A DNA stretch of 64,000 nucleotides from Microbacterium sp. SA39 (GCF_000967865.1 NZ_JXRU01000033.1:62001-126000); one strand, 5' to 3'; positions 16,599-26,012 are shown, numbered from the stretch's first letter. Numbers and translations: made by a program. Notes: generated by a model from the sequence alone, not told the origin.

Positions 16599-17388
16599 GA
16601 TGCCTCCCGATTGGTGTGACCATCGGCTTGCCGGAAACCGGGTCGGTGGTGATCTGATTGGCGAGTCCGAAGACCTCTCGGACGATGTCTGCGGTGATGA
16701 CGTCCTGCGGGGAGCCGGTCGCGTGCACGCGGCCCTCCTTCATCGCGACGAGCTCGTCGGCGTAGCGGGCGGCCATGTTGAGGTCGTGCAGCACCATGAC
16801 GATCGTCGTGCCGCGGGACACGCTCAGATCGGTGAGCAGGTCGAGCACCTCGATCTGGTGCGCCACGTCGAGGAACGTCGTGGGCTCGTCGAGCAGCAGG
16901 ATGTCGGTCTCCTGCGCGAGCGCCATCGCGATCCACACGCGCTGACGCTGTCCGCCCGACAGCTCGTCGACGCTGCGGTCGGCCAGGTCGGTGACCCCGG
17001 TCGCGTCGAGCGCATCGGCGACGACCTCGTAGTCGTGCGCACTCCACCGGGCGAGCGCCTTCTGATGCGGGTGCCGTCCACGGCCGACGAGGTCGGCGAC
17101 CGCGATGCCCTCCGGCGCGATCGGCGACTGCGGGAGCAGCCCGAGGATGCGGGCGACCTCCTTCGTCGGGCGGGCGTGCACCGACTTGCCGTCGAGCACG
17201 ATCTGTCCCTCGCTGGGCGACAGCAGCCGTGCAAGAGAGCGGAGCAGCGTCGATTTGCCGCATCCGTTCGCGCCGACGATCGTCGTGATCCGCCCGGGCG
17301 CGATCTGAAGGTCGAGTCCGTCGATGATGATGCGATCGCCGTAGGCGAGCGTCACCCCCTCGGCGGACAGCGTGTGCGACACGGTCAT
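16588..17388 (-). CDS. Iron-siderophore ABC transporter ATP-binding protein (FecE/FepC-like)
   Basis: 266 residues from the ATG at 17388. Walker A 'GANGCGKST', signature 'LSGGQRQR', Walker B 'ILLLDEPTTFLD' and the H-loop 'MVLHDLNMA' are all present in the spacing of the FecE/BtuD group. It powers import through the two membrane subunits encoded upstream. The ATG overlaps the permease stop (ATGA). Longer in-frame extensions upstream run into the permease gene and are rejected. Confidence 0.95.
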   Translation of the reverse strand: MTVSHTLSAEGVTLAYGDRIIIDGLDLQIAPGRITTIVGANGCGKSTLLRSLARLLSPSEGQIVLDGKSVHARPTKEVARILGLLPQSPIAPEGIAVADLVGRGRHPHQKALARWSAHDYEVVADALDATGVTDLADRSVDELSGGQRQRVWIAMALAQETDILLLDEPTTFLDVAHQIEVLDLLTDLSVSRGTTIVMVLHDLNMAARYADELVAMKEGRVHATGSPQDVITADIVREVFGLANQITTDPVSGKPMVTPIGRHHVR

Positions 17389-18452
17389 AGCGAACCCCCG
17401 GAGCGGTTGGTGCGGACGAGAAGGTAGATCAGGTACGGCGCGCCCAGCACGCCGGTCACGACGCCGACCGGGAATCGCGTCCCCAGCACGAACTGCGCGA
17501 TCAGGTCGCTGCCGAGGACGAGGACCGCGCCGACGAAGGCGCTCGGCACCAGCAGGTTCGCGCCCGGTCCGGTCAGACGGGCGGTGATGGGCCCGGCCAT
17601 GAACGATACGAAGGCGATCGGCCCGGTGGCCGCGGTCGCGAAGGCGAGCAGCGCGACGGCGCTGAGGATGAACAGCAGCCGCGTGGCGTTCACGCGCACG
17701 CCGAGACCCGCGGCTGAGTCGTCGCCCAGCTGCAGGGCGCCGAGCGAACGCCCCTGCAGCAGGAGGATGGGCACGATCACGGCGGCCGCGATCGCCATCG
17801 GCGCGACGCGCTCCCACGAGGCGCTGTTCAGACTGCCGGTGAGCCACTGCATCGCGACCTGGATGTCCCAGTTCGGCGCACGCGACAGCAGGTAAGAGAT
17901 GACGCTCTGCAGCATCATCGAGACGCCGATGCCGATCAGGATGAGGCGCGTGCCGGCGAAGCCGCCCTTGATCGACAGCAGGTAGATGGCGAGCGCGGTG
18001 ACGATGGCACCCACGAGCGCCAGCAGCGAGACCACCGGGCCGTTGACGGAGAGCACGATGATGCCGAAGACCGCTGCAGCACTGGCCCCGTTCGAGATGC
18101 CGATGATGTCGGGAGACGCGAGCGGATTGCGTAGCAGCGTCTGGAAGGCGACGCCGGCGATGCCGAAGCCGATCCCGGTGAGGATCGCGAGGATCGAACG
18201 CGGCAGACGAAGATCGCCGACGGTGAAGGATGCTCCCGGCACCGTCTCTCCGAGGATCACCCGGATGACCTGGTCGGGCGTGTAGAACGTGTTGCCGACC
18301 ATGAGCGACACGGCGAAGAGCACGAAGAGCACGACGGCGAGGACGATGGTCGCGACGGCGTGGCGGCGATGGCGCGCACGGCGACCCGCGATGACGCGCG
18401 CCACGCGGTCGGTCGCCGACTCCTCGGAGCGGTGAAGGGTGTGCTCGGTCAT
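17385..18452 (-). CDS. FecCD-family permease, second subunit
   Basis: 355 residues from the ATG at 18452, with about ten membrane spans. FecCD motifs include 'RLPRSILAILTGIGFGIAG', 'NPLASPDIIGISNGAS', 'TGPIAFVSFMAGPI' and a coupling region 'GDDSAAGLGV'. A GTG at 18458 is also possible; it overlaps the previous stop as GTGA. It pairs with the permease at 18455-19498 to form the membrane pore. Confidence 0.94.
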   Translation of the reverse strand: MTEHTLHRSEESATDRVARVIAGRRARHRRHAVATIVLAVVLFVLFAVSLMVGNTFYTPDQVIRVILGETVPGASFTVGDLRLPRSILAILTGIGFGIAGVAFQTLLRNPLASPDIIGISNGASAAAVFGIIVLSVNGPVVSLLALVGAIVTALAIYLLSIKGGFAGTRLILIGIGVSMMLQSVISYLLSRAPNWDIQVAMQWLTGSLNSASWERVAPMAIAAAVIVPILLLQGRSLGALQLGDDSAAGLGVRVNATRLLFILSAVALLAFATAATGPIAFVSFMAGPITARLTGPGANLLVPSAFVGAVLVLGSDLIAQFVLGTRFPVGVVTGVLGAPYLIYLLVRTNRSGGSL

Positions 18453-18454
18453 GG

Positions 18455-19498
18455 TCACAGCTCGCGCACCTTCTGACGTCGGACGATCCAGATGAAGAAC
18501 GGGGCCCCGATGATCGCGGTGATGATGCCCACCTGGATCTCCTCGGACGACGGGGCGATCACGCGGCCGACGATGTCGCTCGCGGTCAGCAGTGCGGCGC
18601 CGAGGATGGCCGAGAACGGCAGCAGCCAGCGGTGGTCGGTGCCGATCAGCATCCGGCAGACGTGCGGAACGACGAGGCCGACGAAGCCGATCGGGCCGGC
18701 GATGGCGGTCGCCGCCCCGGCGAGGATCACGGCCCCGAGAGCCGACAGCATCCGCGTGCGGAAGACGTGCTCGCCGAGCCCCTTGGCCATGTCGTCGCCG
18801 AGAGCGAGGGAGTTCATCCCCCGCGAAGAGAGGAAGCAGATGAGGGCGCCGAGCGCGAGGACCGGAGCGGTGAGCGCGATACGGGGCCACTCGGCACCGC
18901 CGACCCCGCCGACCTGCCAGGACTGGAACGACTGCAACAGGTCGACGCGCGGCAGCATGAGGGCGGTGACGAGCGAAGCGAACGCGGCCGAGGTCGCGGC
19001 CCCCGCGAGCGCGAGCTTCAGCGGCGTCGCACCGCCGCGGCCGAGCGAGCCCACCGTATAGACGAAGGTCGCGGCCAGCGCGGCGCCGACGATCGCGAAG
19101 GCCATCTGGCCGAAGGGGTCGCTGAGACCGAAGAGCGCGAGGCCCACCACGACCGCGAGCGAGGCGCCGTTCGAGACGCCGAGGATGCCGGGATCCGCCA
19201 CCGGGTTGCGCGTGACGGCCTGCATGGTCGCCCCCGAGAGCGCGAGCGCCGCGCCCACGAGGAGCGCCAGCACCGTGCGGGGGATGCGCTTGACGATCGC
19301 AGCCTGTTCGATGGTGTCGGTCTGGCCGCTGAGAGCGGCGACGACATCGTCGAACGCGACGGCGCGCACGCCGAACGAGATCGACAGGATGCTGAGGACG
19401 ACCAGGAGTGCGACGCCCACCAGCAGCCAGACCGTGCGCACCACTGCCGGGCGCCGCAGATCTGCGGCGCCCGGCGCGGTGATTGTTGCTGAGATCAC
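18455..19498 (-). CDS. FecCD-family permease, first subunit
   Basis: 347 residues from the GTG at 19498. FecCD hallmarks are 'RIPRTVLALLVGAALALSG', 'NPVADPGILGVSNGAS', 'GDDMAKGLGE' and 'AGPIGFVGLVVPHVCR'. It starts 32 bp after the binding-protein gene, in the same operon. Extension to an ATG at 19582 would overlap the lipoprotein gene and add a proline/arginine-rich tail with no family match, so it is not used. Confidence 0.94.
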   Translation of the reverse strand: MISATITAPGAADLRRPAVVRTVWLLVGVALLVVLSILSISFGVRAVAFDDVVAALSGQTDTIEQAAIVKRIPRTVLALLVGAALALSGATMQAVTRNPVADPGILGVSNGASLAVVVGLALFGLSDPFGQMAFAIVGAALAATFVYTVGSLGRGGATPLKLALAGAATSAAFASLVTALMLPRVDLLQSFQSWQVGGVGGAEWPRIALTAPVLALGALICFLSSRGMNSLALGDDMAKGLGEHVFRTRMLSALGAVILAGAATAIAGPIGFVGLVVPHVCRMLIGTDHRWLLPFSAILGAALLTASDIVGRVIAPSSEEIQVGIITAIIGAPFFIWIVRRQKVREL

Positions 19499-19530
19499 TG
19501 AGTACTCACTCCGCGTGTGCGGACGTGGGA

Positions 19531-20556
19531 TTACGGAGCGAGCGGAGCCGCCAGGATGGCGAGGTAATCGCTGAGGCCCCACGGGATCGACAGCGGCGAG
19601 GGGTTGGCGGATGCCGCGATCGGCGAGGCATCCGGAAGGACGGCGATGCGGCCGTCGGCGATGGCCGGGATCTTCGACAGCAGCGGGTCGGCCTGCAGCA
19701 GCGGGATGATCGAGTCGTCGCCGTAGGTGATGAACAGGTCGACGTCGTCGAACTTCGCGGCCTCCTCGGAGCTGACGGTGAGGTAGAACTCCTTGCTGTC
19801 GGCGTTCTCCTCGACGATCGACGGGAACGGCAGACCGAGCTCGTTGATGTACCCGGGGCGTGTGTCGATCGCGGTGTAGTACCCGATCTGGCTCAGGTCG
19901 GCCGGGTCGATGTACGAGAACAGGACCTTCTTGTCCTTGAGCGCGCTGTTCGCCTCGAGCGCGGCATCCGCATCGGCCTGCAGGTCTTCGATGAGGGCGT
20001 CGCCCTCTTCCTCGAGCCCGAGAGCCTTCGCGTTCAGCTCGATCATCTGGTCGACCGGGGTTCCCCAGGCGACCTCGGGGTACGCGACGACCGGAGCGAT
20101 CTTGGAGAGCGTGTCGTACTCCTCCTGTGTGAGGCCGGAGTAGGAGGCGAGGATCACGTCGGGTGCGGTGTCGGCGACGGCCTCGTAGTCGATGCCGTCG
20201 GTCTCGTCGAAGAGCACGGGCTCTTCGCCGCCGAGCTCTTCGAGCTTCTCCTCGACCCAGGGGAGGATGCCGTTGTCGTCGTCGTCGCCCCAGGTGGCCT
20301 TGCTCATGCCGACCGGGACGATGCCCAGGGCCAGCGGCACCTCGTGATTGGCCCAGGCGACCGTGGCGACGCGCTCGGGCTTCTTCTCGATGGTGGTCTC
20401 GCCGTATACGTGCTCGATGGTGACGGGGAAGGCATCGTCGGATGCCGGATTGCCGCCGGCGGAGGCAGTGGACTCCGGGGCGTTGGATGAGCAGGCGACC
20501 AGGCCGACGACGAGCGCAGCCGCGGCGCCGATGGCGAGAAATCGGGAGGTGCGCAC
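19531..20556 (-). CDS. Iron-siderophore substrate-binding lipoprotein
   Basis: 341 residues with a lipoprotein signal: basic start, hydrophobic core and lipobox 'LVAC' with Cys22. The mature protein has the periplasmic-binding-protein type III layout ('ERVATVAWANHEVPLALGI', 'YEAVADTAPDVILASYSGL', 'VDLFITYGDD', each in separate lobes). This class binds Fe-siderophores or haem and delivers them to FecCD permeases. It heads the operon binding protein - permease - permease - ATPase - SIP. Immediately upstream is a good IdeR/DtxR-type box, so expression should rise when iron is low. The particular siderophore cannot be told from sequence. Confidence 0.93.
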   Translation of the reverse strand: MRTSRFLAIGAAAALVVGLVACSSNAPESTASAGGNPASDDAFPVTIEHVYGETTIEKKPERVATVAWANHEVPLALGIVPVGMSKATWGDDDDNGILPWVEEKLEELGGEEPVLFDETDGIDYEAVADTAPDVILASYSGLTQEEYDTLSKIAPVVAYPEVAWGTPVDQMIELNAKALGLEEEGDALIEDLQADADAALEANSALKDKKVLFSYIDPADLSQIGYYTAIDTRPGYINELGLPFPSIVEENADSKEFYLTVSSEEAAKFDDVDLFITYGDDSIIPLLQADPLLSKIPAIADGRIAVLPDASPIAASANPSPLSIPWGLSDYLAILAAPLAP

Positions 20557-20612
20557 AGGCGTTCCCTTCGGGTTCGGGTGTGAGGTGTCGGCGCGAGATC
20601 CGCGCCCGAGGC

Positions 20613-20631
20613 TTTGGTAAGCCTGCCCTAA
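20613..20631. promoter_or_regulatory. IdeR/DtxR-type iron box
   Basis: Read on the minus strand, TTAGGGCAGGCTTACCAAA matches 15 of 19 positions of the consensus TTAGGTTAGGCTAACCTAA. It lies about 57 bp upstream of the binding-protein start. A partial second site (TTAGGTATGCCT) begins at 20644. Confidence 0.75.
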
Positions 20632-20700
20632 TCTAACAGATGGTTAGGTATGCCTCAGTCGCGGCCGTCACAGGCCGATCGTCCGTCTCGGCGAGACCGC

Positions 20701-20841
20701 CGCTCCAACTTCTGCGGCCATCCTCAAACTTCTGCGGCCTCTCGGGACTGCCGCCGCTCCAACTTCTGCGGCCAACTCAAACTTCTGCGGCCTCTAGGGC
20801 CAGTTTTGGCCGCAGAAGTTCCGAGTGGCCGCAGAAGCTGC
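20701..20841. repeat. Intergenic inverted repeat, family B copy 2 (expanded)
   Basis: Four forward 'AACTTCTGCGGCC' arms are followed by two reverse 'GGCCGCAGAAG' arms. The forward arms come as a tandem duplication with a 54-bp period (CGCTCC at 20701 and 20755). The element fills the gap between the iron operon promoter and the csp terminator. The rest of this 360-bp gap holds only the iron box and terminator. Confidence 0.75.
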
Positions 20842-20865
20842 CGACCGCTCAACCCCGGACGCACG

Positions 20866-20900
20866 AAAAACCGGCCGGACCCCGAGGGGTCCGGCCGGTT
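20866..20900 (-). terminator. Rho-independent terminator of the csp gene
   Basis: A 14-bp GC stem (20869-20882 with 20887-20900) with a 4-nt loop is followed on the minus strand by a T run (complement of AAAAA at 20866-20870). It starts 18 bp after the csp stop. Confidence 0.9.
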
Positions 20901-20918
20901 CAGGAAGTCAGCGCGCGC

Positions 20919-21122
20919 TCAGAGAGCGCGGATGTTCGCCGCCTGCATGCCCTTGGGGCCACGCTCAGCGTCGAATTCGACCTTCTGGTTCTCGCGGAGC
21001 TCCTTGAAACCGGAGCCGGCGATAGCCGAGTAGTGGGCGAAAAGGTCGTCCGAGCCGTCATCGGGAGCGATGAAGCCGAAGCCCTTTTCAGCGTTGAACC
21101 ATTTCACAGTGCCAGTGGCCAT
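20919..21122 (-). CDS. Cold-shock domain protein
   Basis: 67 residues forming a single cold-shock OB-fold. RNP1 is 'KGFGFI' within '[12 protein letters not shown]', and RNP2 is in '[10 protein letters not shown]'. The ending '[10 protein letters not shown]' is standard. It binds single-stranded RNA or DNA and acts as an RNA chaperone. An A/T-rich leader with 'AGAAAGTAG' precedes the ATG, and a strong terminator follows the stop, so it is a single-gene unit. Confidence 0.97.
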   Translation of the reverse strand: MATGTVKWFNAEKGFGFIAPDDGSDDLFAHYSAIAGSGFKELRENQKVEFDAERGPKGMQAANIRAL

Positions 21123-21198
21123 GTGTTTTCTACTTTCTGTTTGACTTAGCCGTTTGCACGGCCTACGCGGAATCGGAACATCCGATACGCGCGCTTGC

Positions 21199-22860
21199 TC
21201 ACGGTACCACGGCTGGCTGGCGTTGCGCAGAGAACGTCGAATTCTGTTGAAAGAGAGCTGCCTCGGTGCGCGTGCCGACGCCCAGCTTGCGCAGCACCGC
21301 GGACACGTGCACGCTCACGGTCTTGACGCTGATGAAGAGTCGCTCGCCGATCTGACGGTTGCTCAGGCCCTCGGAGATCAGCTCGAGCACCTGCCGCTCG
21401 CGGGCGGTGAGAGCGTCGGCCTCGGAGGCCGACGCGGTTGTGCTGAGCCCCGCCGCGTCGGCGAACACGGCGGCCGATCGCTGCAGCTGGGCGTGTCCGA
21501 GGCGTTCGGCGATGTCTGCGTCTTCGGCGAGCAGCAGAGCCGCGGAGGAGCGATCCCCCTCGCGAACCCGGAGCCGGGCCAGCTCGAGACGCGTGGCAGC
21601 GCGGAACGTCACTGGCGCGTCGTCGCCGTCGGCGATCGCCATGGCTCTCGCGAGGCCGTGGCTCGTGGGCGCCAGGAGGGCGTCGAGGATATCCGACCAC
21701 GCCGAGACGCGTAGCTCATCACTCTGCGCCTCCCATGCCGCGCGGATCGTCGCGCCCGGCGTCGACGTCTCGTCCGGCGGCGCGCAGGTCGGCGATGATC
21801 CAACCCGACTGGAGGAGGAGGCGACGCTGGTGGAGCAGCACCGGGCCCTCGTCGGCCAGCATCGCGAGGATCGCATCGAGAGCGCCCTGGGGATCGCCGG
21901 CGCTCTCGGCGACAGAGACCTCCATCACGACGGTGTCGTACCAGATCTGCCTCTCGACCGTCCCGGTCTCGCGGAAGGCGGGGAGGGATTCGCGCAGGAT
22001 CTCCGCCGCCTCCTCGTGCCGTCCGCGCCAGGACAGCAGACGTACGCGCGTCATGGTCGTGTACATGCGGAACACTCGCAGCGTGCTCTGCGCCAGCTCG
22101 CGCGCGAGCATCTCCTCGACGCGCTCGGTCTCGCCGAGTTCGAGCAGCGGCACCGCCATGTTCTGCGTCATCACGGAGCCCGAGGTGCGTTCGACGCCAT
22201 ACGTGCGCGACCGCGCGAGGCCCTCTTCGGCGAGCTCGACGGCCTCGCGATAGCGGCCGAGCAGCGTGAGCAGATCGGAGAAGTTCACCCGGTACTTCAG
22301 CTCGGCCGTCGAGCCTCGCCCGAGACGCCGCGCGAGCTCGTACTCGCGGAAGCCGTCCTCGAGGCGCCCCGAGTGCGAATGAGACGCCGCGCGCACGTTC
22401 GCCGCGATCGAGGCTTCATCGTCGGATCCGGCGCGGAGCGCGAGTTCGCCGGCCTCGATCCCCAGGGCGAGACTCTGCTCGAGACGCCCGGCGATCATGT
22501 GCCGGCTGGCGAGCGTGTTCAGGATGGTCGCGCGGAGCCGGTCGTCGGCCGGGCGGTCGCCGAGCGACTCGCGGACGCGCTCGACCCCGAGGCGCGTGAC
22601 GATCGAGCGGAGGATGCCGGTGAGCGGACCGTACGGCGTGCGCGACGCCCCGAGATCGAGGCACCAGCCGACATGCACATCGGCTTCGACGCGATCTCGG
22701 CGGTGAACTCCCGCAGCAGGCGGGACTTGCCGATGCCCGCTTCGCCCTCGACGAGGAGCGCGGCGGGCACGCCCTCTCGCGCGCCGTCGAGCAGACGGCG
22801 CACCACGCCGAGCTCGGCATCGCGACCGACCATCGCGAAGCTCGGTGCGAACGAGGGCAT
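21199..22860 (-). pseudogene. LuxR-type ATPase regulator (LAL family), frameshifted and internally deleted
   Basis: Three reading frames together make one decayed gene read from about 22860 to 21199. Frame one has 'FAMVGRDAELGVVRRLL' and Walker A 'VEGEAGIGKSRLL'. A shift at about 22685-22700 continues as 'VGWCLDLGASRTPYGPLTG' and then runs straight into TPR-like helices, so most of the ATPase domain (roughly 200 residues in relatives) is missing. A second shift at about 21745-21775 leads to 'RAAWEAQSDELRVSAWSDI' and a C-terminal LuxR helix-turn-helix ('LTARERQVLELISEGLSNRQIG', quoted in part; '[13 protein letters not shown]'). The DNA-binding end is intact but cannot be translated from the ATPase start. 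Sequencing error could explain the shifts but not the deletion. Confidence 0.8.
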
Positions 22861-23250
22861 GGAGACATCGTCCCACTCCCCACGGACATCCGGGGTCGAC
22901 TCCGCTGGCGGCAGAGGTGGGGCGATACTCACCGGGCCGTCGCGCCCACGGGCCCGCATCCGACCCCGACGCAGTCGTCGATGGCGCGCCGCAGCGGGCC
23001 GCGCGCTTCCCGACCGCGGGCTCGGGCGGACCGACTGCGCCGCGCGTGGCGCCGCCGTCAGCACCTCGCGCGGCGCGGCATCCGCTCCTCCGCCGACGAT
23101 CCGGCGCAGCATCCGCCGGATCGGTCCTGCCGGACGCGGGACGATCTGATCGGCGTGCTCCCGCAGGAAGCGACGCCGCTCGGCGGCACGCTCGATCTGC
23201 TCCTGCTCGAAGCGGGTGACCTGGTGGCTGATGCAGGGGTGCTCGTACAT
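22519..23250 (-). CDS. Small conserved hypothetical protein fused in frame to the LuxR remnant
   Basis: The ATG at 23250 has a good ribosome site (GAGGAGAAG). The first 55 or so residues ('MYEHPCISHQVTRFEQEQIE', then an Arg-rich helix 'RRFLREHADQIV' and 'RRMLRRI') resemble a small actinobacterial protein of unknown function that is normally 55-70 residues long. After that the frame stays open through a low-complexity Ala/Arg/Pro stretch and enters the first part of the broken LuxR gene, ending at 22519. The downstream part is probably not functional. Whether the small protein lost its own stop, or the linker is just open by chance, cannot be settled here. Confidence 0.5.
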   Translation of the reverse strand: MYEHPCISHQVTRFEQEQIERAAERRRFLREHADQIVPRPAGPIRRMLRRIVGGGADAAPREVLTAAPRAAQSVRPSPRSGSARPAAARHRRLRRGRMRARGRDGPVSIAPPLPPAESTPDVRGEWDDVSMPSFAPSFAMVGRDAELGVVRRLLDGAREGVPAALLVEGEAGIGKSRLLREFTAEIASKPMCMSAGASISGRRARRTVRSPASSARSSRASGSSASASRSATARPTTGSARPS

Positions 23251-23373
23251 GACTTCTCCTCGACGGATTGCTGTATCCCTACACTCCGCTCTGAGGTACC
23301 CCGCCGACATCGGACGGATGCCCTATCTTCCGGATGCCGGTGCCTAGACGCGCATTCCTCCGCGCACACAAGA

Positions 23374-23410
23374 AGGGCCCGGACGCAGCGGGAAGCTGCG
23401 TCCGGGCCCT
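23374..23410 (-). terminator. Hairpin terminator after the SRPBCC gene
   Basis: A 16-bp perfect GC-rich stem (23374-23389 with 23395-23410) has a 5-nt loop. It lies 18 bp after the stop of the SRPBCC gene on the minus strand and is followed by TTCTTG. Confidence 0.85.
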
Positions 23411-23427
23411 CGAACTCCGGATGCCGG

Positions 23428-23883
23428 TCAGGCCGGGACGTCACCGCGCCAGGCGCCGGTCTCGGCGCCGCGGCTCTCGATGAACTCCTTGAAGTTCTGG
23501 AGGTCCTTCTTGACCGCGTGAGAGCCGGCTCCGACGAGGGAACCGAGCTTCTCGAGCAGGCCCTCGGGCTCCCAGTCGATCTGGACCGTGACGCGCGTCG
23601 ACGTCTCGGTGAGCTTGTGGAAGGTCACGGCGCCCGCGTGCTCGGTCTCGCCGCCGGTGCTGGTCCAGGCGACGCGCTCGTCAGGGTGCTGCTCGGTGAT
23701 CTCGGCGTCGAACTCGCGCTCCGCGCCGCCGACCTTCACCTTCCAGCGCGTGTGGGTGTCGTCGATCTGCGTGATCGACTCGACCTCGTCGAGGAACTTC
23801 GGGAAGCTCTCGAACTGGGTCCACTGGTTGTAGGCGGTGTTGACGGGAACGTCCACGTCGATGGTCTCGATGATCTGCACCAT
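23428..23883 (-). CDS. SRPBCC-family (START-like) protein
   Basis: 151 residues from the ATG at 23883, preceded by 'GAGGAGCAT'. The polyketide-cyclase/dehydrase-type START fold is visible from 'IDVDVPVNTAYNQWTQFESF', the mid 'ITQIDDTHTRWKVKVGG', and the terminal long helix 'FKEFIESRG'. Such proteins bind hydrophobic ligands or act as coat-like stress proteins; no catalytic residue can be assigned. It is a single gene with a strong hairpin terminator. An upstream in-frame ATG at 23922 would add 13 polar residues but has no ribosome site. Confidence 0.85.
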   Translation of the reverse strand: MVQIIETIDVDVPVNTAYNQWTQFESFPKFLDEVESITQIDDTHTRWKVKVGGAEREFDAEITEQHPDERVAWTSTGGETEHAGAVTFHKLTETSTRVTVQIDWEPEGLLEKLGSLVGAGSHAVKKDLQNFKEFIESRGAETGAWRGDVPA

Positions 23884-24010
23884 GTGATGCTCCTCACTTG
23901 TTCGTCGTTCGTGTGTCTCCATTCAGCAGGCTTCGACGAGGAAGGGCGAAGGGGTTGACAGCGGTGGCCGGGGCAGTCGCTCACCGGATCGGGAAGCTTC
24001 TTCCGTCGCC

Positions 24011-24106
24011 GCGGTTCCGGTCGCACTTTCTGCCGTTCGGAACCGTGTGAGGCGGCGCGAACTGCGACCGGAAGCGAGCGTGGCGGCAGCAACTGCGACC
24101 GGAACG
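24011..24106. repeat. Intergenic inverted repeat, family C copy 2
   Basis: Left arm 24011-24035 (GTTCCGGTCGCA...) is followed by two right arms, 24051-24074 and 24082-24106, each ending 'CTGCGACCGGAA'. It is the same family as 4692-4752. It lies between divergently transcribed genes, so here it is not an obvious terminator. Confidence 0.7.
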
Positions 24107-24135
24107 CCCACCCCCTGCCGCGGCATCCGCACGAC

Positions 24136-24141
24136 TACCGT
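24136..24141 (+). promoter_or_regulatory. -10 hexamer TACCGT, leaderless start
   Basis: TACCGT is 7 nt before the ATG at 24149. Confidence 0.45.
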
Positions 24142-24148
24142 TGTCGAC

Positions 24149-25186
24149 ATGCGCATCCCTGCCGCCATCCGCTCCTCGCAGCGCTCCTCGCTGCTGCAGG
24201 TGGCGAAGTCGGCGGCGGCGACGATCGCGGCCTGGCTCGTCGCGGGCTGGGTGTTCCCTGCGCAGCTGCCGGTGTTCGCCGCGATCGCCGCGCTGCTGGT
24301 GGTGCAGCCGAGCGTGAACCAGTCGCTGTCGAAGGCGCTCGAGCGCAGCATGGGAGTGATCGTCGGCGTGCTGATCGCCGTCGGTCTCGGCCTGCTGTTC
24401 GGGTCGCCGAGCTGGGTCGTGCTGCTCGCCATCGTCGTGGCGATGCTCGTCGCCTGGATCTTCCGCACGTCCCCCGGCACGGGCAACCAGATCGCGATCT
24501 CAGCGATGCTCGTGCTGGCGCTGGGGTCGTCCAGCCCCGAGTACGCGTTCGCCCGCATCGTCGAGACGCTCATCGGGGTCGCGATCGGCATCGTCGTCAA
24601 CGCGCTCATCGTGCCGCCGGTGCTCGTCGCCCCCGCGCGGCGCGACCTCGGGCTGCTCGGAAGGGAACTCGCCGCGAGCCTCGACCGACTGGCCGACGCG
24701 CTGCCCGAGCCGCAGACTCCCGCCAGACTGCAGGAGCTGATGCTCGAGGTGCGGCTGCTCCGGCCGATGAAGGATGCCGCCGCGGCATCCATCGCCGCCG
24801 GCGAGGAGTCGCTCACGTTGAACCCGCGCCGCTCCACGCATCGGGCGGAACTGCGAGAGATGCGGCAGCTGCTGGATCGTCTGACACCGATCGTGACGCA
24901 GACGATCGGCATGACGCGTGCCTACTTCGACCGCTACGACGACTCGATCGGAGAAGAGCCCGCCGTGGCCGCGATCGCGGAACAGCTCCGCCGCGCCGGA
25001 CACGACGTGCGGCTCGCGGTGCAGATCGCGGATGTCACCCCCGAGCCGGAGCCGCTGACGTCGGCGATACCGGCGCTCACGGCTCCCCTGGTCGTGCGCC
25101 CGCCGTCGTCGCAGCACTGGATCCTGATCGGCTCGCTGCTCGAGGACCTTCGCCGCATCCATGCCGGGCTGCTCGACGAGGAGTGA
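24149..25186 (+). CDS. FUSC-family (aromatic acid exporter-like) membrane protein
   Basis: 345 residues. Five to six tightly packed hydrophobic segments occupy residues about 15-155, with the FUSC/ArAE-type feature '[18 protein letters not shown]', then '[19 protein letters not shown]'. A cytoplasmic helical region of about 190 residues follows. Proteins of this class (YccS, AaeB relatives, DUF939) are thought to export aromatic acids or phenolics. The protein is half the length of Gram-negative FusC exporters, as usual for Gram-positive forms. The promoter appears leaderless. Neighbours give no substrate clue. Confidence 0.75.
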   Translation: MRIPAAIRSSQRSSLLQVAKSAAATIAAWLVAGWVFPAQLPVFAAIAALLVVQPSVNQSLSKALERSMGVIVGVLIAVGLGLLFGSPSWVVLLAIVVAMLVAWIFRTSPGTGNQIAISAMLVLALGSSSPEYAFARIVETLIGVAIGIVVNALIVPPVLVAPARRDLGLLGRELAASLDRLADALPEPQTPARLQELMLEVRLLRPMKDAAAASIAAGEESLTLNPRRSTHRAELREMRQLLDRLTPIVTQTIGMTRAYFDRYDDSIGEEPAVAAIAEQLRRAGHDVRLAVQIADVTPEPEPLTSAIPALTAPLVVRPPSSQHWILIGSLLEDLRRIHAGLLDEE

Positions 25187-25195
25187 GCTTTCCTG

Positions 25196-25283
25196 CCTGC
25201 CGAGCGGCCCCCTCGTGCGCGAGCGGCCCCTCTGTGAACGTTCGCAGCGGGGTGGCTCGCACAAAGAGGGGCCGATCGGCAGG
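25196..25283. repeat. Intergenic inverted repeat (left-left-right)
   Basis: Two left arms, CCTGCCGAGCGGCCCC (from 25196) and GCGAGCGGCCCCTCTGTG (25219-25236), face one right arm at 25260-25283 (CACAAAGAGGGGCC...). It follows the FUSC gene and ends just before the -10 of deoD. Confidence 0.7.
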
Positions 25284-25285
25284 GT

Positions 25286-25291
25286 TACGCT
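25286..25291 (+). promoter_or_regulatory. -10 hexamer TACGCT, leaderless start of deoD
   Basis: TACGCT is 7 nt before the ATG at 25299. Confidence 0.5.
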
Positions 25292-25298
25292 GACGTCC

Positions 25299-26012
25299 AT
25301 GAGCACCCACATCGCCGCAGAGCCCGGTCAGATCGCCCCCGTCGTCCTTTTCCCCGGCGACCCGTTGCGGGCGAAGTGGATCGCGGAGACCTTCCTCGAC
25401 GACGCCGAGCTCTACAGCGAGACCCGCGGGATGCTGGGATTCACCGGCACCTGGGAAGGACACCGCGTTTCGGTGCAGGGCTCGGGCATGGGCCAGCCCT
25501 CGATGGCGATCTACGCGAACGAGCTGTTCGACTCCTACGGCGTCGAGACCATCGTGCGCGTCGGGTCGTGCGGCGCGCTGACCGAGAAGCTCGCGGTGCG
25601 CGACATCATCATCGCGAACGGCGCCTGCACCGACTCGGGGATGAACCGGGTGCGTTTCCACGGGCTCGACTACGCGCCGGTCGCCGACTTCTCCCTGCTG
25701 AGAGCAGCCGTCGAGGCGAGTGAGGCCGAGCCACCGGCATCCGCTGTTCGCGTGGGCTTGCTGCTCTCGAGCGATCAGTTCTACAGCACCCGGCCCGAGC
25801 TGAACGGGCCGTTCGTGCAGCACGGGGTGCTGGGCGTCGAGATGGAGACCAGCAGCCTCTACACGCTCGCCGCGTACCACGGACGCCGGGCCCTCAGCAT
25901 CTGCACCGTGTCCGATCACATCATCACCGGTGAGGAGACGACCGCACTGGAGCGCGAGCAGACGTTCGGCGACATGATCCGCATTGCGCTGCGGGCGGCG
26001 ACCGCGGGCTGA
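25299..26012 (+). CDS. deoD: Purine-nucleoside phosphorylase, DeoD type
   Basis: 237 residues. The PNP/UDP family signature region '[15 protein letters not shown]' and the DeoD-type nucleoside-binding motif '[10 protein letters not shown]' are present, with '[16 protein letters not shown]' near the N-terminus and 'SDHI' near the end, including the catalytic-type Asp. It cleaves purine (deoxy)ribonucleosides with phosphate in the cytoplasm for base salvage. The length matches hexameric bacterial PNPs. It is a single gene behind a leaderless promoter. Confidence 0.92.
   Translation: MSTHIAAEPGQIAPVVLFPGDPLRAKWIAETFLDDAELYSETRGMLGFTGTWEGHRVSVQGSGMGQPSMAIYANELFDSYGVETIVRVGSCGALTEKLAVRDIIIANGACTDSGMNRVRFHGLDYAPVADFSLLRAAVEASEAEPPASAVRVGLLLSSDQFYSTRPELNGPFVQHGVLGVEMETSSLYTLAAYHGRRALSICTVSDHIITGEETTALEREQTFGDMIRIALRAATAG

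Noticed and set aside
16588..17847. A 419-residue form of the iron ATPase
   Set aside because: The extra 150 residues are the permease gene read in another frame. The coupled ATG at 17388 gives the normal length.
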